The translations under genes were made by a program, and so were the position numbers. Positions 25,589 through 35,814 of a DNA stretch of 64,000 nucleotides are shown one piece after another. Below the pieces are notes generated by a model. The model saw only the letters and a program-made list of their open reading frames with translations, had not been told where the DNA came from and ran no database searches. Origin of the DNA: Chryseobacterium fluminis (GTDB lineage Bacteria > Bacteroidota > Bacteroidia > Flavobacteriales > Weeksellaceae); the NCBI RefSeq assembly GCF_026314945.1, contig NZ_CP111121.1:2914001-2978000 (forward strand). The letters run 5' to 3'. Position 1 is the first letter of the stretch. Each line of letters starts with the position of its first letter.

Positions 25589-26473
25589 ATGAAAAGAAAC
25601 TTTAATTTCTGCTTACTAGCAGGAGCAATGGCTGTACTTTCCCTTACAGCGTGTAATGACGACAACTTCGAAACAACTTCGCAGGAATTGCAGACGGAAA
25701 ATGCTAAAATCGAACAACCCGGTGAGATTGAAAAAATCTGTGCCTATGTAGATCAGTACTGGAGCTCAACCGCAGTTCTTACCACTGCCCTGCAGAATAC
25801 GACAGATACCAATTTCATGAATACGCAAATGACTAGAATCGCGAGTATGTGGGGAAGAAGCAATCCTACACTACGGTTTGTGAATGATCCTTCCAACTAC
25901 AATTCTACGTATAATGCCATTTCGTATTCCACAGGAAAGATCTATTACGGATTTGCCATCTATTATGATGCAAAAGCGAAAGGAGGAGATATTGTAAATG
26001 CCATGATTCTGGCTCATGAATATGGTCACCAGCTTCAGTATATATTCAATTTGCCTTCTGTTAACGAATCTACGGCCAGACCTAATGAGCTGGAGGCGGA
26101 CGGCTTTGCAGGATATTACCTGAGAAGACCTAATGGCTACAACCAGACCTCTTTTGCCCAGATTGCGGCTGCATATGAATTTGCTCAGAGTATCGGAGAT
26201 TACCAGACTACAAGTCCGGGACACCATGGTACTCCGGCTCAAAGGAGATCAGCAGTACGTTTAGGTTTCCTTTTGGGAGAATACAGTCTCTCTGCAGCGG
26301 ACTTTGATTATAATTTCTTCTATTATTATCAGGGAGTGCTGAACGGAACTTACAAAATGAGCAAAAATTCAAAGTATCCCGAGCTAGACGCGTACATGAG
26401 TCAGTATCTGGAAGAATTAAGAAAAATTCAGACCGGAGAAATTTCTGCAGAAGAATTTAAACAGCTTAAATAA
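25589..26473 (+). CDS. Lipoprotein zinc metallopeptidase (neutral zinc peptidase-like)
   Basis: 294 residues. The lipobox SLTAC near residue 22 indicates a lipoprotein. The catalytic motif AHEYGHQLQ (HExxH form) is near 146, and NELEADGFAGYYLRR near 168 supplies the downstream Glu/Asp of the YpfJ-type putative neutral zinc metallopeptidases. The C-terminal third (GEYSLSAADFDYNFFYYYQG) is unassigned. Probably acts on the cell surface or in the periplasm; substrate unknown. Confidence 0.83.
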   Translation: MKRNFNFCLLAGAMAVLSLTACNDDNFETTSQELQTENAKIEQPGEIEKICAYVDQYWSSTAVLTTALQNTTDTNFMNTQMTRIASMWGRSNPTLRFVNDPSNYNSTYNAISYSTGKIYYGFAIYYDAKAKGGDIVNAMILAHEYGHQLQYIFNLPSVNESTARPNELEADGFAGYYLRRPNGYNQTSFAQIAAAYEFAQSIGDYQTTSPGHHGTPAQRRSAVRLGFLLGEYSLSAADFDYNFFYYYQGVLNGTYKMSKNSKYPELDAYMSQYLEELRKIQTGEISAEEFKQLK

Positions 26474-26493
26474 ACATTCATTTTAGCATATTT

Positions 26494-26529
26494 AAAAAAG
26501 GAGGTAACCGATACGTTTACCTCTTTTTC
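26494..26529 (+). terminator. Terminator after the metallopeptidase gene
   Basis: GAGGTAA and TTTACCTC pair around CCGATACG and run into T5. Confidence 0.8.
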
Positions 26530-26581
26530 ATTTGCTTACATTCATAAAGTTTATTTACTTTTGAACTTTATCTATATTATC

Positions 26582-27679
26582 ATGAACCGAGATCTTTATA
26601 TTGATTTTGCAAAAGGACTGGCCACACTTTCCATCATATTCATTCATACGGCATTCTGGTCGGGGCAGTTATATATTCCGGCGGAAGTAAGAGTTTTTTC
26701 CCTTGTTTTTGATGTTGCCTTGTTTTATGCGCTGAGCGGACTCACTTCAGGCAGCAATGTTGAAAAAACATTTTACAGACTTCTGAAGCTGCAGATTACC
26801 TATATGATTTTTGTAACGTTTCTGTTTTTCCTGGATTACTTTTTTAAGGTTTTCGGGCTTACTTTCTTTTCAGTAGAGTGGCTTCAGAATTTCTATTCAA
26901 CATTCGGATCAAAATATGCAGCGGCAAGTATTTCAACAGTTCCGGAATGGCAGAATCTCGGAAACTGGTATCTCCATCAATATACCAATGCCGATACATT
27001 TCCTGTCGTAATGGGAAGTTTCTGGTATCTTAAAGTCTATTTTATACTGACTGTTTTCGGTGTTTTAATTTTAAAATTTTTTCCCCGACATATCAATTGG
27101 TTCATCGGGATCTGTATTGGTCTTACCCTCCTGTTCAACATCTTTCCTCAGATATATCCTTCCGGGCAAGTTGGGTATGTGGCGTTTTACATGACCGTCT
27201 TTTTAATCGGCAACAGAATGAGGGGTAAAACAATCCCGGCCAGAACAATTCCGCTCCTTTACGGAATTGTTGCCGGCGCTTTAGGATGGATGTTCTGGTA
27301 TTATGGGAATGAAATTTTCTTTAAAATCAACAGAAATAAATTTCCTCCTAAAATCCCGTATATCATCTGGTGTCTTTTTTCTCTGGTAACCTTATTTGTT
27401 TTTTATAACCGGTTGAAAATTACAAAAGAAAATGTGATCACCTACATTGGAAAGAATGCCATATTCTTCTATTTCGGACAGGGAATAAGTTCCTCACTGA
27501 TTTATTTTCTTGTAGATCCCATGAAACAAAGTATGCCGTGGTGGATATTAATGATCATCATTTATCCCGTTAATATTATTTTGGCCTTTATTATTTCTGC
27601 AGGACTGAAAAAAATAGATACGGTAGGATGGAATCTTCTGAAATTTCTCAGAGAAAAAACAGAAGAAAAGATAATTTAA
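26582..27679 (+). CDS. Acyltransferase-3 family membrane protein
   Basis: 365 residues from the ATG at 26582; a TTG seven codons earlier is less likely. The N-terminus RDLYIDFAKGLATLSIIFIHT is the acyltransferase-3 (OafA/YrhL) signature with its conserved His, and about ten membrane helices follow. Members O-acylate surface glycans or other envelope molecules. The substrate is not apparent, and no glycan genes are adjacent. Its stop overlaps the stop of the convergent gene by four bases. Confidence 0.8.
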   Translation: MNRDLYIDFAKGLATLSIIFIHTAFWSGQLYIPAEVRVFSLVFDVALFYALSGLTSGSNVEKTFYRLLKLQITYMIFVTFLFFLDYFFKVFGLTFFSVEWLQNFYSTFGSKYAAASISTVPEWQNLGNWYLHQYTNADTFPVVMGSFWYLKVYFILTVFGVLILKFFPRHINWFIGICIGLTLLFNIFPQIYPSGQVGYVAFYMTVFLIGNRMRGKTIPARTIPLLYGIVAGALGWMFWYYGNEIFFKINRNKFPPKIPYIIWCLFSLVTLFVFYNRLKITKENVITYIGKNAIFFYFGQGISSSLIYFLVDPMKQSMPWWILMIIIYPVNIILAFIISAGLKKIDTVGWNLLKFLREKTEEKII

Positions 27680-27903
27680 TCATTTCTTCTTCCGCCTCTT
27701 ACCAACAGAGCGATAATGATGATTAACAGAACGCCTCCGCCAATCAGATACGTAGGATCTGTATACCATTCGGTCGTGGTAGTCGTCTTAGTTGTATTGC
27801 TGGTTACCACATTTGAATCCTGGGCGAATAGCATCGCTGAACTTAATAATGTAAACATAAAGGCCATTAGTCGACCGGATGTTTTTTGAATAATCGTTTC
27901 CAT
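27676..27903 (-). CDS. Small exported membrane protein
   Basis: 75 residues: a signal-like segment (about 10-27, ending LFAQ), a Thr-rich stretch (TSNTTKTTTTTEWYTD), a glycine-rich membrane helix (LIGGGVLLIIIIALLV) and a basic RGGRRND tail. Resembles small inner-membrane proteins common in Chryseobacterium. Function unknown. Confidence 0.65.
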   Translation of the reverse strand: METIIQKTSGRLMAFMFTLLSSAMLFAQDSNVVTSNTTKTTTTTEWYTDPTYLIGGGVLLIIIIALLVRGGRRND

Positions 27904-28059
27904 TGTTTATTTTTTTAAAGTTATAATACATTTATATCAAAAAAAATACCATCATATTAATTAATTCAAAGAAAAATAAAGAATTGGATTATAAATTTTA
28001 AATGATAATAAAGATTATACTTACCGCAATTTATTTTAATTTTACAAAAAATTTAAGTC

Positions 28060-28641
28060 ATGTTTAAGTTGAAACTTCCTACCGATCCAAGGTGGGCAAA
28101 TATTGCAGAGGAAAACATCGGAGAAATTTTAACGGATCACGCTTGGTGTGAGCAGAAAGCGGCTACCAATGCCATCGGATTGATCACCATGCTTCCTGAA
28201 TATCCTGAAATCGTAACAGAACTTCTTGCCATCGCACAGGAAGAACTCGATCATTTTAACCAGGTACATGAAATCATCAAAAAAAGAGGATATACCTTTG
28301 GTCGTACCCGAAAAGACGATTACGTGAATGAGCTGGTAAATTTCATTCAGAAAGGGGGCAACAGAGATGATCTTATTGTTGATAAAATGCTGTTTGCAGC
28401 GATGATTGAAGCCAGAAGCTGCGAGAGATTCAAGGTTCTTACCGAAAACATCAAAGATGAGGAGCTTAAAACTTTTTACCGGGAATTAATGATCTCGGAA
28501 GCCAATCATTACACTACATTCATCGGTTTTGCCAGACAGCTGGGTGATGAAGAAAAAGTGAATAAACGTTGGGAAGAATGGCTTGAATATGAAGCTGAAA
28601 TCATCCAGTCTTACGGAAATAAGGAATCTATACACGGTTAA
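28060..28641 (+). CDS. miaE: tRNA-(ms2io6A) hydroxylase MiaE
   Basis: 193 residues of a ferritin-like diiron protein that hydroxylates ms2i6A37 to ms2io6A37 in tRNA. Metal-ligand motifs are visible: EELDHFNQVHE near 66-76, EARSCERF near 113 and SEANHYTTF near 147. Length is usual. Complements miaB at the start of the window, though the two are 27 kb apart. Followed after 20 bases by a DUF502 gene in the same direction. Confidence 0.93.
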   Translation: MFKLKLPTDPRWANIAEENIGEILTDHAWCEQKAATNAIGLITMLPEYPEIVTELLAIAQEELDHFNQVHEIIKKRGYTFGRTRKDDYVNELVNFIQKGGNRDDLIVDKMLFAAMIEARSCERFKVLTENIKDEELKTFYRELMISEANHYTTFIGFARQLGDEEKVNKRWEEWLEYEAEIIQSYGNKESIHG

Positions 28642-28661
28642 AAAAATACCTTAATAACCCA

Positions 28662-29279
28662 GTGAAAAAACTGACCTTCGAAAATATTGCCAATTTCTTT
28701 CTGAAAAATTTCTTTCAGGGACTGGTTATTATCGGTCCTATCGGACTTACTATTTTTGTAATCTGGTATGTTATAACCTCTATTGACAATATCATTCCTT
28801 CCGTTGCAAAGGAAATTCCCGGGTTGGTTTTTATTTCCACTATTTTAGTGACGGCCATTTTAGGTTTTCTGGGAAACAAATTTGTCCTTGGGAAATTTTT
28901 CTTCGACACTATGGACAGTTTACTGGAAAAAATACCCGGCGTAAAGCATATTTATACTCCGACGAAGGATGTCATGTCTTCATTCGTGGGAGATAAGAAA
29001 AAATTCAATGATCCTGTATGGGTAAAAACAAATGCTGATCCGGAGATCTGGCGAATCGGTTTTTTAACGCAAAAAGAAATGGCAGATGTAGATAAACACA
29101 ATTACGTTGCCGTTTATCTTCCTCATTCCTATGCGATTTCGGGTTGGGTAATTATTACTGAAGAAAAAAACATCAAACCCGTAGTGGGGATGACGGCAGC
29201 CTCCGCAATGAAATTTGCAGTAAGCGGCGGTGTAGCAGGCTTCCATTCGGATGATAATATATTTAAAGCTCCTGAGTAA
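28662..29279 (+). CDS. DUF502 family membrane protein
   Basis: 205 residues starting with GTG. Two membrane helices (about 18-40 and 57-77) are followed by a soluble domain with PGVKHIYTPTKDVMSSF and VAVYLPHSYAISGWVIIT, the DUF502 core. Proteins of this family occur in many bacteria and plants; a role in membrane organisation has been suggested, with no defined reaction. Likely co-transcribed with miaE (20-base gap). Confidence 0.88.
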   Translation: MKKLTFENIANFFLKNFFQGLVIIGPIGLTIFVIWYVITSIDNIIPSVAKEIPGLVFISTILVTAILGFLGNKFVLGKFFFDTMDSLLEKIPGVKHIYTPTKDVMSSFVGDKKKFNDPVWVKTNADPEIWRIGFLTQKEMADVDKHNYVAVYLPHSYAISGWVIITEEKNIKPVVGMTAASAMKFAVSGGVAGFHSDDNIFKAPE

Positions 29280-29365
29280 TACTATCATACTTTTTTAAAT
29301 ATACCTGATGAATTTGAATTTATTTCAAATAGAATTTTCTTTATAAACAATCTAATATACATATC

Positions 29366-30742
29366 ATGAATTTACCGTACGCGGAGCCTTTCCGTATTAA
29401 AATGATCGAAGAGATCCGCCAGTCAACCAGAGAAGAAAGAGAGCAATGGCTTAAGGAAGCAAACTATAATTTATTCAATTTAAAATCTTCACAGGTTTTC
29501 ATTGACCTGCTGACGGATTCCGGGACCGGAGCTATGTCCGACAGACAGTGGGGCGCTTTGATGATGGGTGACGAAAGCTATGCAGGCTCCCGATCATTTG
29601 AACAATTACACCAGACCGTAGAGAAGATCACAGGATTTAAATATCTTCTGCCTACCCACCAGGGCAGAGCCGCTGAAAACGTATTATTTTCAGTATTGGT
29701 AAAAGAAGGCGATGTTGTACCGGGGAACTCTCACTTCGACACGACAAAAGGTCATATTGAGTTCAGAAAAGCGCATGCGATCGACTGTACGATTGATGAA
29801 GCTTTTGACATTAATGATCTTCATCCTTTTAAAGGAAATATCAATCTTGAAAAACTGGAAGCAGTTTACAAAAGCCATCCTAAAGAAAATATTCCTTTCT
29901 GTCTGATTACGATCACCTGTAATTCTTCAGGAGGGCAGCCTGTTTCTCTGGAGAACATGAAAGCGGTAAAAGAACTTTCCGATCAATACGGGATTCCTGT
30001 CTTTTTTGACTCTGCCAGATTTGCTGAAAATGCTTATTTCATCAAAAAACGCGAAGCCGGACAGGAAAACAGAACCATTAAAGAGATCTGCAAAGAAATT
30101 TTCTCTTACGGAGACGGGATGACGATGAGTTCTAAAAAAGACGGCCTGGTTAATATCGGCGGTTTCATTGCTTTAAACAGTGAAGAAATTTTCAGAAAGG
30201 CTTCAAATTTCACTATTATCTACGAAGGTTTCATTACTTACGGAGGTATGGCAGGAAGAGATATGGCAGCCTTAGCAGTGGGTCTGGACGAAGCGACTGA
30301 ATTCGCTTACCTGGAAAGCCGTATTTCCCAGGTTGAATATCTGGGACATAAACTGATTGAATATGGAATTCCGGTTCAGAAACCCATCGGAGGACATGCC
30401 GTGTTTATTGATTCTCTAAATTTCTTACCAAAAGTTGACCGCTCAGAATATCCTGCGCAGACTTTAGGGCTTGAAATTTATAAAGAGGCAGGCATCAGAA
30501 CTGTAGAAATCGGTACGTTACTGGCAGACAGAGATCCTGAAACAAGGGAAAACCGTTACCCTAAGTTAGAGCTGGTACGTTTGGCGATTCCGAGAAGAAC
30601 ATACACCAATAATCATATGGATTATATTGCAGCGGCTATTAAAAACGTTTATGAAAGACGGGATGATATTGCAAAAGGCTATAAAATTACCTGGGAACCG
30701 GATCTGTTAAGACACTTCACGGTCCAATTGGAAGAAGCGTAA
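29366..30742 (+). CDS. tnaA: Tryptophanase
   Basis: 458-residue PLP enzyme that splits L-tryptophan into indole, pyruvate and ammonia. Motifs: DLLTDSGTGAMSD, PTHQGRAAEN, FDSARFAENAYF and SSKKDGLVNIGG with the PLP lysine. Tyrosine phenol-lyase is the close alternative. DSARFAENAYF, VEIGTLLADRDP and the His in LLRHFT near the C-terminus match tryptophanase, where tyrosine phenol-lyase has DATRCVENAYF and Phe. No TnaC-like leader with tryptophan was seen upstream, so control may differ from E. coli. Confidence 0.92.
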   Translation: MNLPYAEPFRIKMIEEIRQSTREEREQWLKEANYNLFNLKSSQVFIDLLTDSGTGAMSDRQWGALMMGDESYAGSRSFEQLHQTVEKITGFKYLLPTHQGRAAENVLFSVLVKEGDVVPGNSHFDTTKGHIEFRKAHAIDCTIDEAFDINDLHPFKGNINLEKLEAVYKSHPKENIPFCLITITCNSSGGQPVSLENMKAVKELSDQYGIPVFFDSARFAENAYFIKKREAGQENRTIKEICKEIFSYGDGMTMSSKKDGLVNIGGFIALNSEEIFRKASNFTIIYEGFITYGGMAGRDMAALAVGLDEATEFAYLESRISQVEYLGHKLIEYGIPVQKPIGGHAVFIDSLNFLPKVDRSEYPAQTLGLEIYKEAGIRTVEIGTLLADRDPETRENRYPKLELVRLAIPRRTYTNNHMDYIAAAIKNVYERRDDIAKGYKITWEPDLLRHFTVQLEEA

Positions 30743-30746
30743 ATTT

Positions 30747-30774
30747 AACCCGGGATTTATTCCCGGGTTTTTTT
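30747..30774 (+). terminator. Terminator of tnaA
   Basis: AACCCGGGA and TCCCGGGTT pair around TTTAT and run into T7. Confidence 0.9.
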
Positions 30775-30845
30775 ATGATATCTTTTAAAGGATAGGAGCA
30801 CGTACAAATTCATTCATCTATTTTCAAAAATAGGTATGTCCATTA

Positions 30846-30884
30846 AAAGCTCAGGCTCAAAACAACGTTTTGAGCCTGAGCTTT
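30846..30884 (-). terminator. Long perfect hairpin after the PQQ dehydrogenase gene
   Basis: Two 18-base arms (30846-30863 and 30867-30884) are perfectly complementary, loop of three bases. It begins 13 bases after the stop of the minus-strand gene; a T4 run follows on that strand. Confidence 0.8.
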
Positions 30885-30896
30885 AGGTAGAAAAGA

Positions 30897-32117
30897 TTAT
30901 TTTTTTGAAATTTTGTATAATTTTCCACTATCGGTTACCGCATACAGATTTCCATCGGCACCATTGAGAACATCTCTGAATCTTTCTTTCTGATCGGCCA
31001 AAAGACGCTCCTCTCCTACCACTTTATTATTTTTCATGACAATCCTATTGATATGTTCACCACTCAGGCATCCGATCATCAGATTTCCTTTCCATTCTTC
31101 AATATTTCCGGTGTAGAACGTCACCCCACTCGGAGAAATTACAGGATCCCAGTAATAAACAGGCTGTTCAGTGCCTGCTTTTTGCGTGGTTCCGTTATTA
31201 ATCTTATCTCCGGAATATTCAATTCCATAAGTCACATCACCCCATCCGTAATTTTTTCCGGGCTGAATTAAATTAATTTCATCTCCTCCCCTGGGTCCCA
31301 TTTCTACGTCCCAGAGCGTTCCGTTCGGATCGATCGCCATACCTTGAGGATTTCTGATTCCATAAGCATAAATTTCAGGTTTAAATCCGGCTTTTCCTAT
31401 GAACGGGTTTCCCTGCGCCGGCTTTCCCTCTTTTGTAATCTTTAATATTTTTCCCAGATAATTATCTGTTTTCTGAGCATATATCCTGGTCTCTTTATCG
31501 GAACGTTCTCCCGTGCTTACGAATAAATTTCCATCTTTATCAAAGGCCAGCCGGCTTCCGTAGTGTTTGTCGCCATCATAAGTCGGTGTTGCTCTGAAAA
31601 TCACTTGTACTTCAGAAACAGTTTTAAGATCCGAAGATAATTTACCTTTTGCAACAGCCGTATGATTTCCTTTGCCATAGGGCTCTGAAAAACTGAAATA
31701 GATCAGGTTATTGTTCTGGTACTCTGGGTCAAGGGCTACATCAAGCATTCCACCCTGCCCTTTGGTATCCACTTTTGGAAAGCCTTCAATTTTCGACACC
31801 TCTTTTCCGTCTGCCGAGACTACATTCATATAGCCTCTTTTGTCTGTAATTAAGAACCTTCCATCCGGTAAATTGATAATTCCCCAGGGTTTTCCCAGGT
31901 CTTTGCTTATAACCTCGACATGATAAGGCGTTACCGTTTTTACCGCTTTAATTCTGGTCTGTCCCTGAAAGGCGGGCTTATATTCCGGAGAATTAGGTTT
32001 TTCTGTTTCTACACTTCCGTCTTTTCCGGTCTGCTGGGCCTGTATACTGTTCTTTTCACAGGAGGTCAACAATAAAAACAGGCTTAGAACAGGGATATAG
32101 CATTGATTTATTTTCAT
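30897..32117 (-). CDS. PQQ-dependent sugar dehydrogenase, lipoprotein
   Basis: 406 residues. A lipobox (LLLTSC near 20) puts it on the periplasmic or outer leaflet. The beta-propeller has GKPWGIINLPDGRFLITDKRG, KGQGGMLDVALDPEY, DKHYGSRLAFDKDGNLFVS with the catalytic His, and YGIRNPQGMAIDPNGTLWDVEMGPRGGDE with the PQQ-binding Arg. This is the soluble aldose (Asd/YliI) dehydrogenase family, oxidising sugars with PQQ. No pqq synthesis genes are in the window, so the cofactor may come from elsewhere. Substrate unknown. Confidence 0.9.
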   Translation of the reverse strand: MKINQCYIPVLSLFLLLTSCEKNSIQAQQTGKDGSVETEKPNSPEYKPAFQGQTRIKAVKTVTPYHVEVISKDLGKPWGIINLPDGRFLITDKRGYMNVVSADGKEVSKIEGFPKVDTKGQGGMLDVALDPEYQNNNLIYFSFSEPYGKGNHTAVAKGKLSSDLKTVSEVQVIFRATPTYDGDKHYGSRLAFDKDGNLFVSTGERSDKETRIYAQKTDNYLGKILKITKEGKPAQGNPFIGKAGFKPEIYAYGIRNPQGMAIDPNGTLWDVEMGPRGGDEINLIQPGKNYGWGDVTYGIEYSGDKINNGTTQKAGTEQPVYYWDPVISPSGVTFYTGNIEEWKGNLMIGCLSGEHINRIVMKNNKVVGEERLLADQKERFRDVLNGADGNLYAVTDSGKLYKISKK

Positions 32118-32194
32118 AATAATGTAATTTCGATAAAAATTATAAATGGAAAAATAGTGCCATAAAAAACCTGGTGGATACAGTGTCCGGCAGA

Positions 32195-33544
32195 TTACTG
32201 CTTAATCATTTTATGTTTAAATGAAACTCCATTTTCAAAGTTTACTTTTAAAATATAAATTCCTGATAAAAGATCGCTGACATCTGCTTCACATCCACTG
32301 AACCTTCTTATAAACTTTCCGTCGACAGAATATATTTCTGTTTCCCTGATTTTTTTAGAACTTGATATCTTCACAATATTTACAACCGGGTTCGGATATA
32401 TTTTTACCTCTGCAACAGAAATATCTTTCACGCCCAAAACATTAACAGCCTCACCCTGCAGATATACCGACAAAGGAAAATCTCCCTGCTGTCCTACAAA
32501 TTGAGCATCCGGAACACTGATCATAAAGGCATGATTCCCGGGAAGCATGGTTCCTACATTTATTTTTCTGATAGGAATGGTACTTCCGGGACACCAGTTA
32601 TTCCATGATGCCCACCATGCGGCAGATTGAGGATTAGTTCCATAAATCCCATTGCCCTGGGTATTATACTGCCGGTAGGGTTCACAAGATACGCCTCCGG
32701 GTTTATAGCTGAAAATTTCCTGGTCATTAAGGTAAATATAATGCTGTCTTCTCACATATTCTTCCCCTCCGGAGTTGGCACCGTGATTAGAGGTTATTAA
32801 ATTAAAAGTTGCATTGTTAATCGTACTATTTAAGGCAAAAGACAAAATTCTGATCGTCTGGCCGGGTTCATCTGTTCCCGCATAATTGTTCAGACTTTTA
32901 ACGGCTGCCATAGGAATCAGCAGATTGTTTACAGCCGGAATTGAGGTATTAATATCGGTCACAAAACTTAAAGATCCTTTAAAAGTATCAATTCTCGAGG
33001 CGCAACCTGCGACCTGCGTCTGCGCAGCATACGGAACACCCAGTACGGTAAATTCTATCCAGAAATCATACTGGTTCCTCAATGATACATCTTTAAAGAT
33101 AGCTCCTGCGTTGTCGATCTGAAAACTATAGGGCACGCTTGTCGGAGAAACATTTTTGTTCATAAAAGGAGTGATAAATCTTCCTAATTCTATTTTTGTA
33201 ACGGCATTTGTATCATAAGACGAAGCTCCTTTTGGTACAAATGCCAGGAAAACATGGGCAAGACGGTCATAATTGTCACATAAGGCTCCGATTGTAACGT
33301 TCATCGTCACCTGATTACCGAAAGAATCCAATTGGGCATCCGTCATCTTTTTGGTGTAGGTACTGTTGCTAAGCCGGACAGCTCCGGAAGGCAGTGGCTG
33401 ATTAACCGTAGTAGCATACATATCATAAAAAACGGCCTCATCGAACAGTAAGACTGTACTTGGTGGCAGTGGCAATTTCATATCCTTACCATAGAAAGGT
33501 ACTGCAAGAACTATGATAAAGAAATAAAGTAAATTTTGTTTCAT
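32195..33544 (-). CDS. PNGase F-like peptide-N-glycosidase with T9SS sorting domain
   Basis: 449 residues: signal peptide (ends VPFYG), two beta-sandwich domains, and a C-terminal type A T9SS sorting domain (about 380-449, VKIYPNPVVN to FKHKMIKQ). Landmarks shared with Elizabethkingia PNGase F include DNYDRLAHVF (cf. DEWDRYANVY with the catalytic Asp), ELGRFITPF, GGEEYVRRQHYI (position of the catalytic Glu in CAEWCFRTH) and WNNWCPGSTIPIR (cf. GWCPGMAVPTR). It should be exported to the surface or medium and may remove N-glycans from glycoproteins. Overall similarity looks modest, so activity is uncertain. Confidence 0.8.
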   Translation of the reverse strand: MKQNLLYFFIIVLAVPFYGKDMKLPLPPSTVLLFDEAVFYDMYATTVNQPLPSGAVRLSNSTYTKKMTDAQLDSFGNQVTMNVTIGALCDNYDRLAHVFLAFVPKGASSYDTNAVTKIELGRFITPFMNKNVSPTSVPYSFQIDNAGAIFKDVSLRNQYDFWIEFTVLGVPYAAQTQVAGCASRIDTFKGSLSFVTDINTSIPAVNNLLIPMAAVKSLNNYAGTDEPGQTIRILSFALNSTINNATFNLITSNHGANSGGEEYVRRQHYIYLNDQEIFSYKPGGVSCEPYRQYNTQGNGIYGTNPQSAAWWASWNNWCPGSTIPIRKINVGTMLPGNHAFMISVPDAQFVGQQGDFPLSVYLQGEAVNVLGVKDISVAEVKIYPNPVVNIVKISSSKKIRETEIYSVDGKFIRRFSGCEADVSDLLSGIYILKVNFENGVSFKHKMIKQ

Positions 33545-33767
33545 TATTAATTTTTTTGATTTAAAAGCAAATATAACTCAAAATTAAGAATAATAAATTA
33601 TAAACAAACTTCTAAAAAATAGATATCATTATAAAAAACATAATGAACATAAATTAATAAATATTGATCAAATACCGTTTTACATAGGAAAACACTCTGC
33701 ACGTGGTATAGGAACGGTTAAAATATTAATCTTAGTGCGAGGCATTAAATGTCTGTTATTTCTTTTG

Positions 33768-33775
33768 TACTTTTG
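33768..33775 (+). promoter_or_regulatory. uvrB promoter
   Basis: TACTTTTG (-7 form), 18 bases before the uvrB start. Confidence 0.5.
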
Positions 33776-33792
33776 TTAGACAACATCATTTT

Positions 33793-35784
33793 ATGCAATT
33801 TAAACTTCAATCAGAATATAAACCTACCGGTGATCAGCCAACAGCTATTGAAAAGCTGACCGAAGGGATAACAATCGGTGAAAAATACCAGACGTTACTG
33901 GGTGTTACCGGTTCCGGAAAAACATTTACGGTAGCTAATGTTATCCAGAATGTCCAGAAGCCTACCTTAGTGTTGGCTCACAATAAGACGCTGGCCGCCC
34001 AGCTTTTCATGGAATTTAAAGAATTTTTTCCTGAAAATGCCGTGGAATATTTTGTAAGTTACTATGATTACTACCAGCCGGAAGCCTATATTGCCACGAC
34101 CGGAACTTACATAGAGAAAGACCTTAGTATCAATGAGGAAGTAGAAAAACTCCGTCTTTCCGCCACGGCAAGTTTACTTTCCGGAAGAAGGGATGTACTC
34201 ATTGTAGCTTCTGTTTCCTGTATTTACGGCATCGGAAATCCTACGGAATTTCATAAATCGCTGATTTCCGTTGCCATTGGTGAAAAAGTAACGCGGACCG
34301 CACTCCTCCATTCATTAGTAAATGCCCTTTATTCCAGAACCCTCAGCGAATTCCAAAGGGGGACATTCCGTGTCAAAGGAGACGTTATCGATATCTTTCC
34401 TGCTTATGCCGATAATGGTGTCAGAATCCAGTTTTATGGTGACGAAATTGAAAAGATTCAGAGTTTCGATCCTGTGAGCGGAAACGTTACATCAAGCTTT
34501 GAACAGATCCAGATTTATCCTGCCAATCTTTTTGTCACGTCAAAAGAAACCCTGAATGGTGCTATCAGGAATATTCAGGATGATATGGTAAAACAGGTGG
34601 ATTTCTTCAGTGAAGTCGGAAAGCCTCTTGAAGCCAAAAGACTTCAGGAAAGAACAGAGCTTGACCTGGAGATGATCAAAGAACTCGGATATTGTTCGGG
34701 TATCGAGAACTATTCTAGATATTTAGACGGCAGACTTCCCGGCTCAAGGCCTTTCTGCCTTCTGGACTACTTTCCAAAGGATTTTTTAATGGTTATTGAT
34801 GAAAGTCATGTTACGGTACCGCAGGTACACGCCATGTACGGAGGAGACCGGAGCAGAAAAGAATCCCTGGTGGAATATGGATTCAGGCTTCCTGCAGCGA
34901 TGGACAACAGACCCTTGAAGTTCGAAGAGTTTGAAAGCATCCAGAATCAGGTAATTTATGTTTCCGCGACCCCGGCAGATTATGAGCTGGAAAAGACAGG
35001 AGGTGCTTATATTGAACAAATCATCCGCCCGACAGGACTTCTCGATCCGATCATTGAAGTGCGGCCTTCTTTAAACCAGATCGATGATCTGATGGAGGAA
35101 ATCCAGAAAAGGTCTGATGTCGATGAAAGGGTTCTGGTGACAACCCTGACTAAAAAAATGGCTGAAGAACTTACTAAATATTTCACCAAATTCGGTATCA
35201 GAACGCGATATATACACTCTGATGTTGAGACGCTGGAACGTATTCAGATTATGCAGGATCTGCGCCTCGGTCTTTTTGATGTTTTAATCGGGGTAAACCT
35301 TTTAAGAGAAGGTCTGGATTTACCGGAAGTTTCCCTCGTTGCTATTCTGGATGCTGACAAAGAAGGAATGCTCAGAAGCAGACGGTCGATGATTCAGACG
35401 GTCGGCCGTGCCGCAAGAAATATTAACGGAAAAGCGATCATGTATGCCGATAAAATTACAAAATCCATGCAGGCCACTCTTGACGAAACCGAATACCGCC
35501 GAGCCAAGCAGATGCAGTATAATGAAGAACACGGACAGGTCCCTCAGGCTTTAAATAAAAAAATATCTGAAAATTTAGTCGGAAGAAGCAAGGATTTTCC
35601 TGATGAAAAATATACTCAGAAAGAAATCCTTCAGAAAGTGGCAGAAACAAAGGCAAGCTACAGCAGTAAAGACATAGAAAAAGTCATCACTCAAAAGCAG
35701 AAAGAAATGGAAGTGGCAGCAAAGAACCTTGATTTTATTAAAGCGGCCAAACTGAGAGATGAAATTGCTGCTTTGAAAGGATAA
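33793..35784 (+). CDS. uvrB: Excinuclease ABC subunit B
   Basis: 663-residue DNA helicase-like damage-verifying subunit of nucleotide excision repair. Walker [10 protein letters not shown] near 39-47, the beta-hairpin [11 protein letters not shown] near 94, [20 protein letters not shown] and the C-terminal UVR domain ([21 protein letters not shown]) are all present. Length is standard. uvrA and uvrC are not in the window. Confidence 0.97.
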   Translation: MQFKLQSEYKPTGDQPTAIEKLTEGITIGEKYQTLLGVTGSGKTFTVANVIQNVQKPTLVLAHNKTLAAQLFMEFKEFFPENAVEYFVSYYDYYQPEAYIATTGTYIEKDLSINEEVEKLRLSATASLLSGRRDVLIVASVSCIYGIGNPTEFHKSLISVAIGEKVTRTALLHSLVNALYSRTLSEFQRGTFRVKGDVIDIFPAYADNGVRIQFYGDEIEKIQSFDPVSGNVTSSFEQIQIYPANLFVTSKETLNGAIRNIQDDMVKQVDFFSEVGKPLEAKRLQERTELDLEMIKELGYCSGIENYSRYLDGRLPGSRPFCLLDYFPKDFLMVIDESHVTVPQVHAMYGGDRSRKESLVEYGFRLPAAMDNRPLKFEEFESIQNQVIYVSATPADYELEKTGGAYIEQIIRPTGLLDPIIEVRPSLNQIDDLMEEIQKRSDVDERVLVTTLTKKMAEELTKYFTKFGIRTRYIHSDVETLERIQIMQDLRLGLFDVLIGVNLLREGLDLPEVSLVAILDADKEGMLRSRRSMIQTVGRAARNINGKAIMYADKITKSMQATLDETEYRRAKQMQYNEEHGQVPQALNKKISENLVGRSKDFPDEKYTQKEILQKVAETKASYSSKDIEKVITQKQKEMEVAAKNLDFIKAAKLRDEIAALKG

Positions 35785-35814
35785 TTTCTTTTAAAATAAA
35801 TAAAACTTAACCAA

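Noticed and set aside
29366..30742. Tyrosine phenol-lyase
   Set aside because: Diagnostic stretches (DSARFAENAYF, the His in LLRHFT) are those of tryptophanase.
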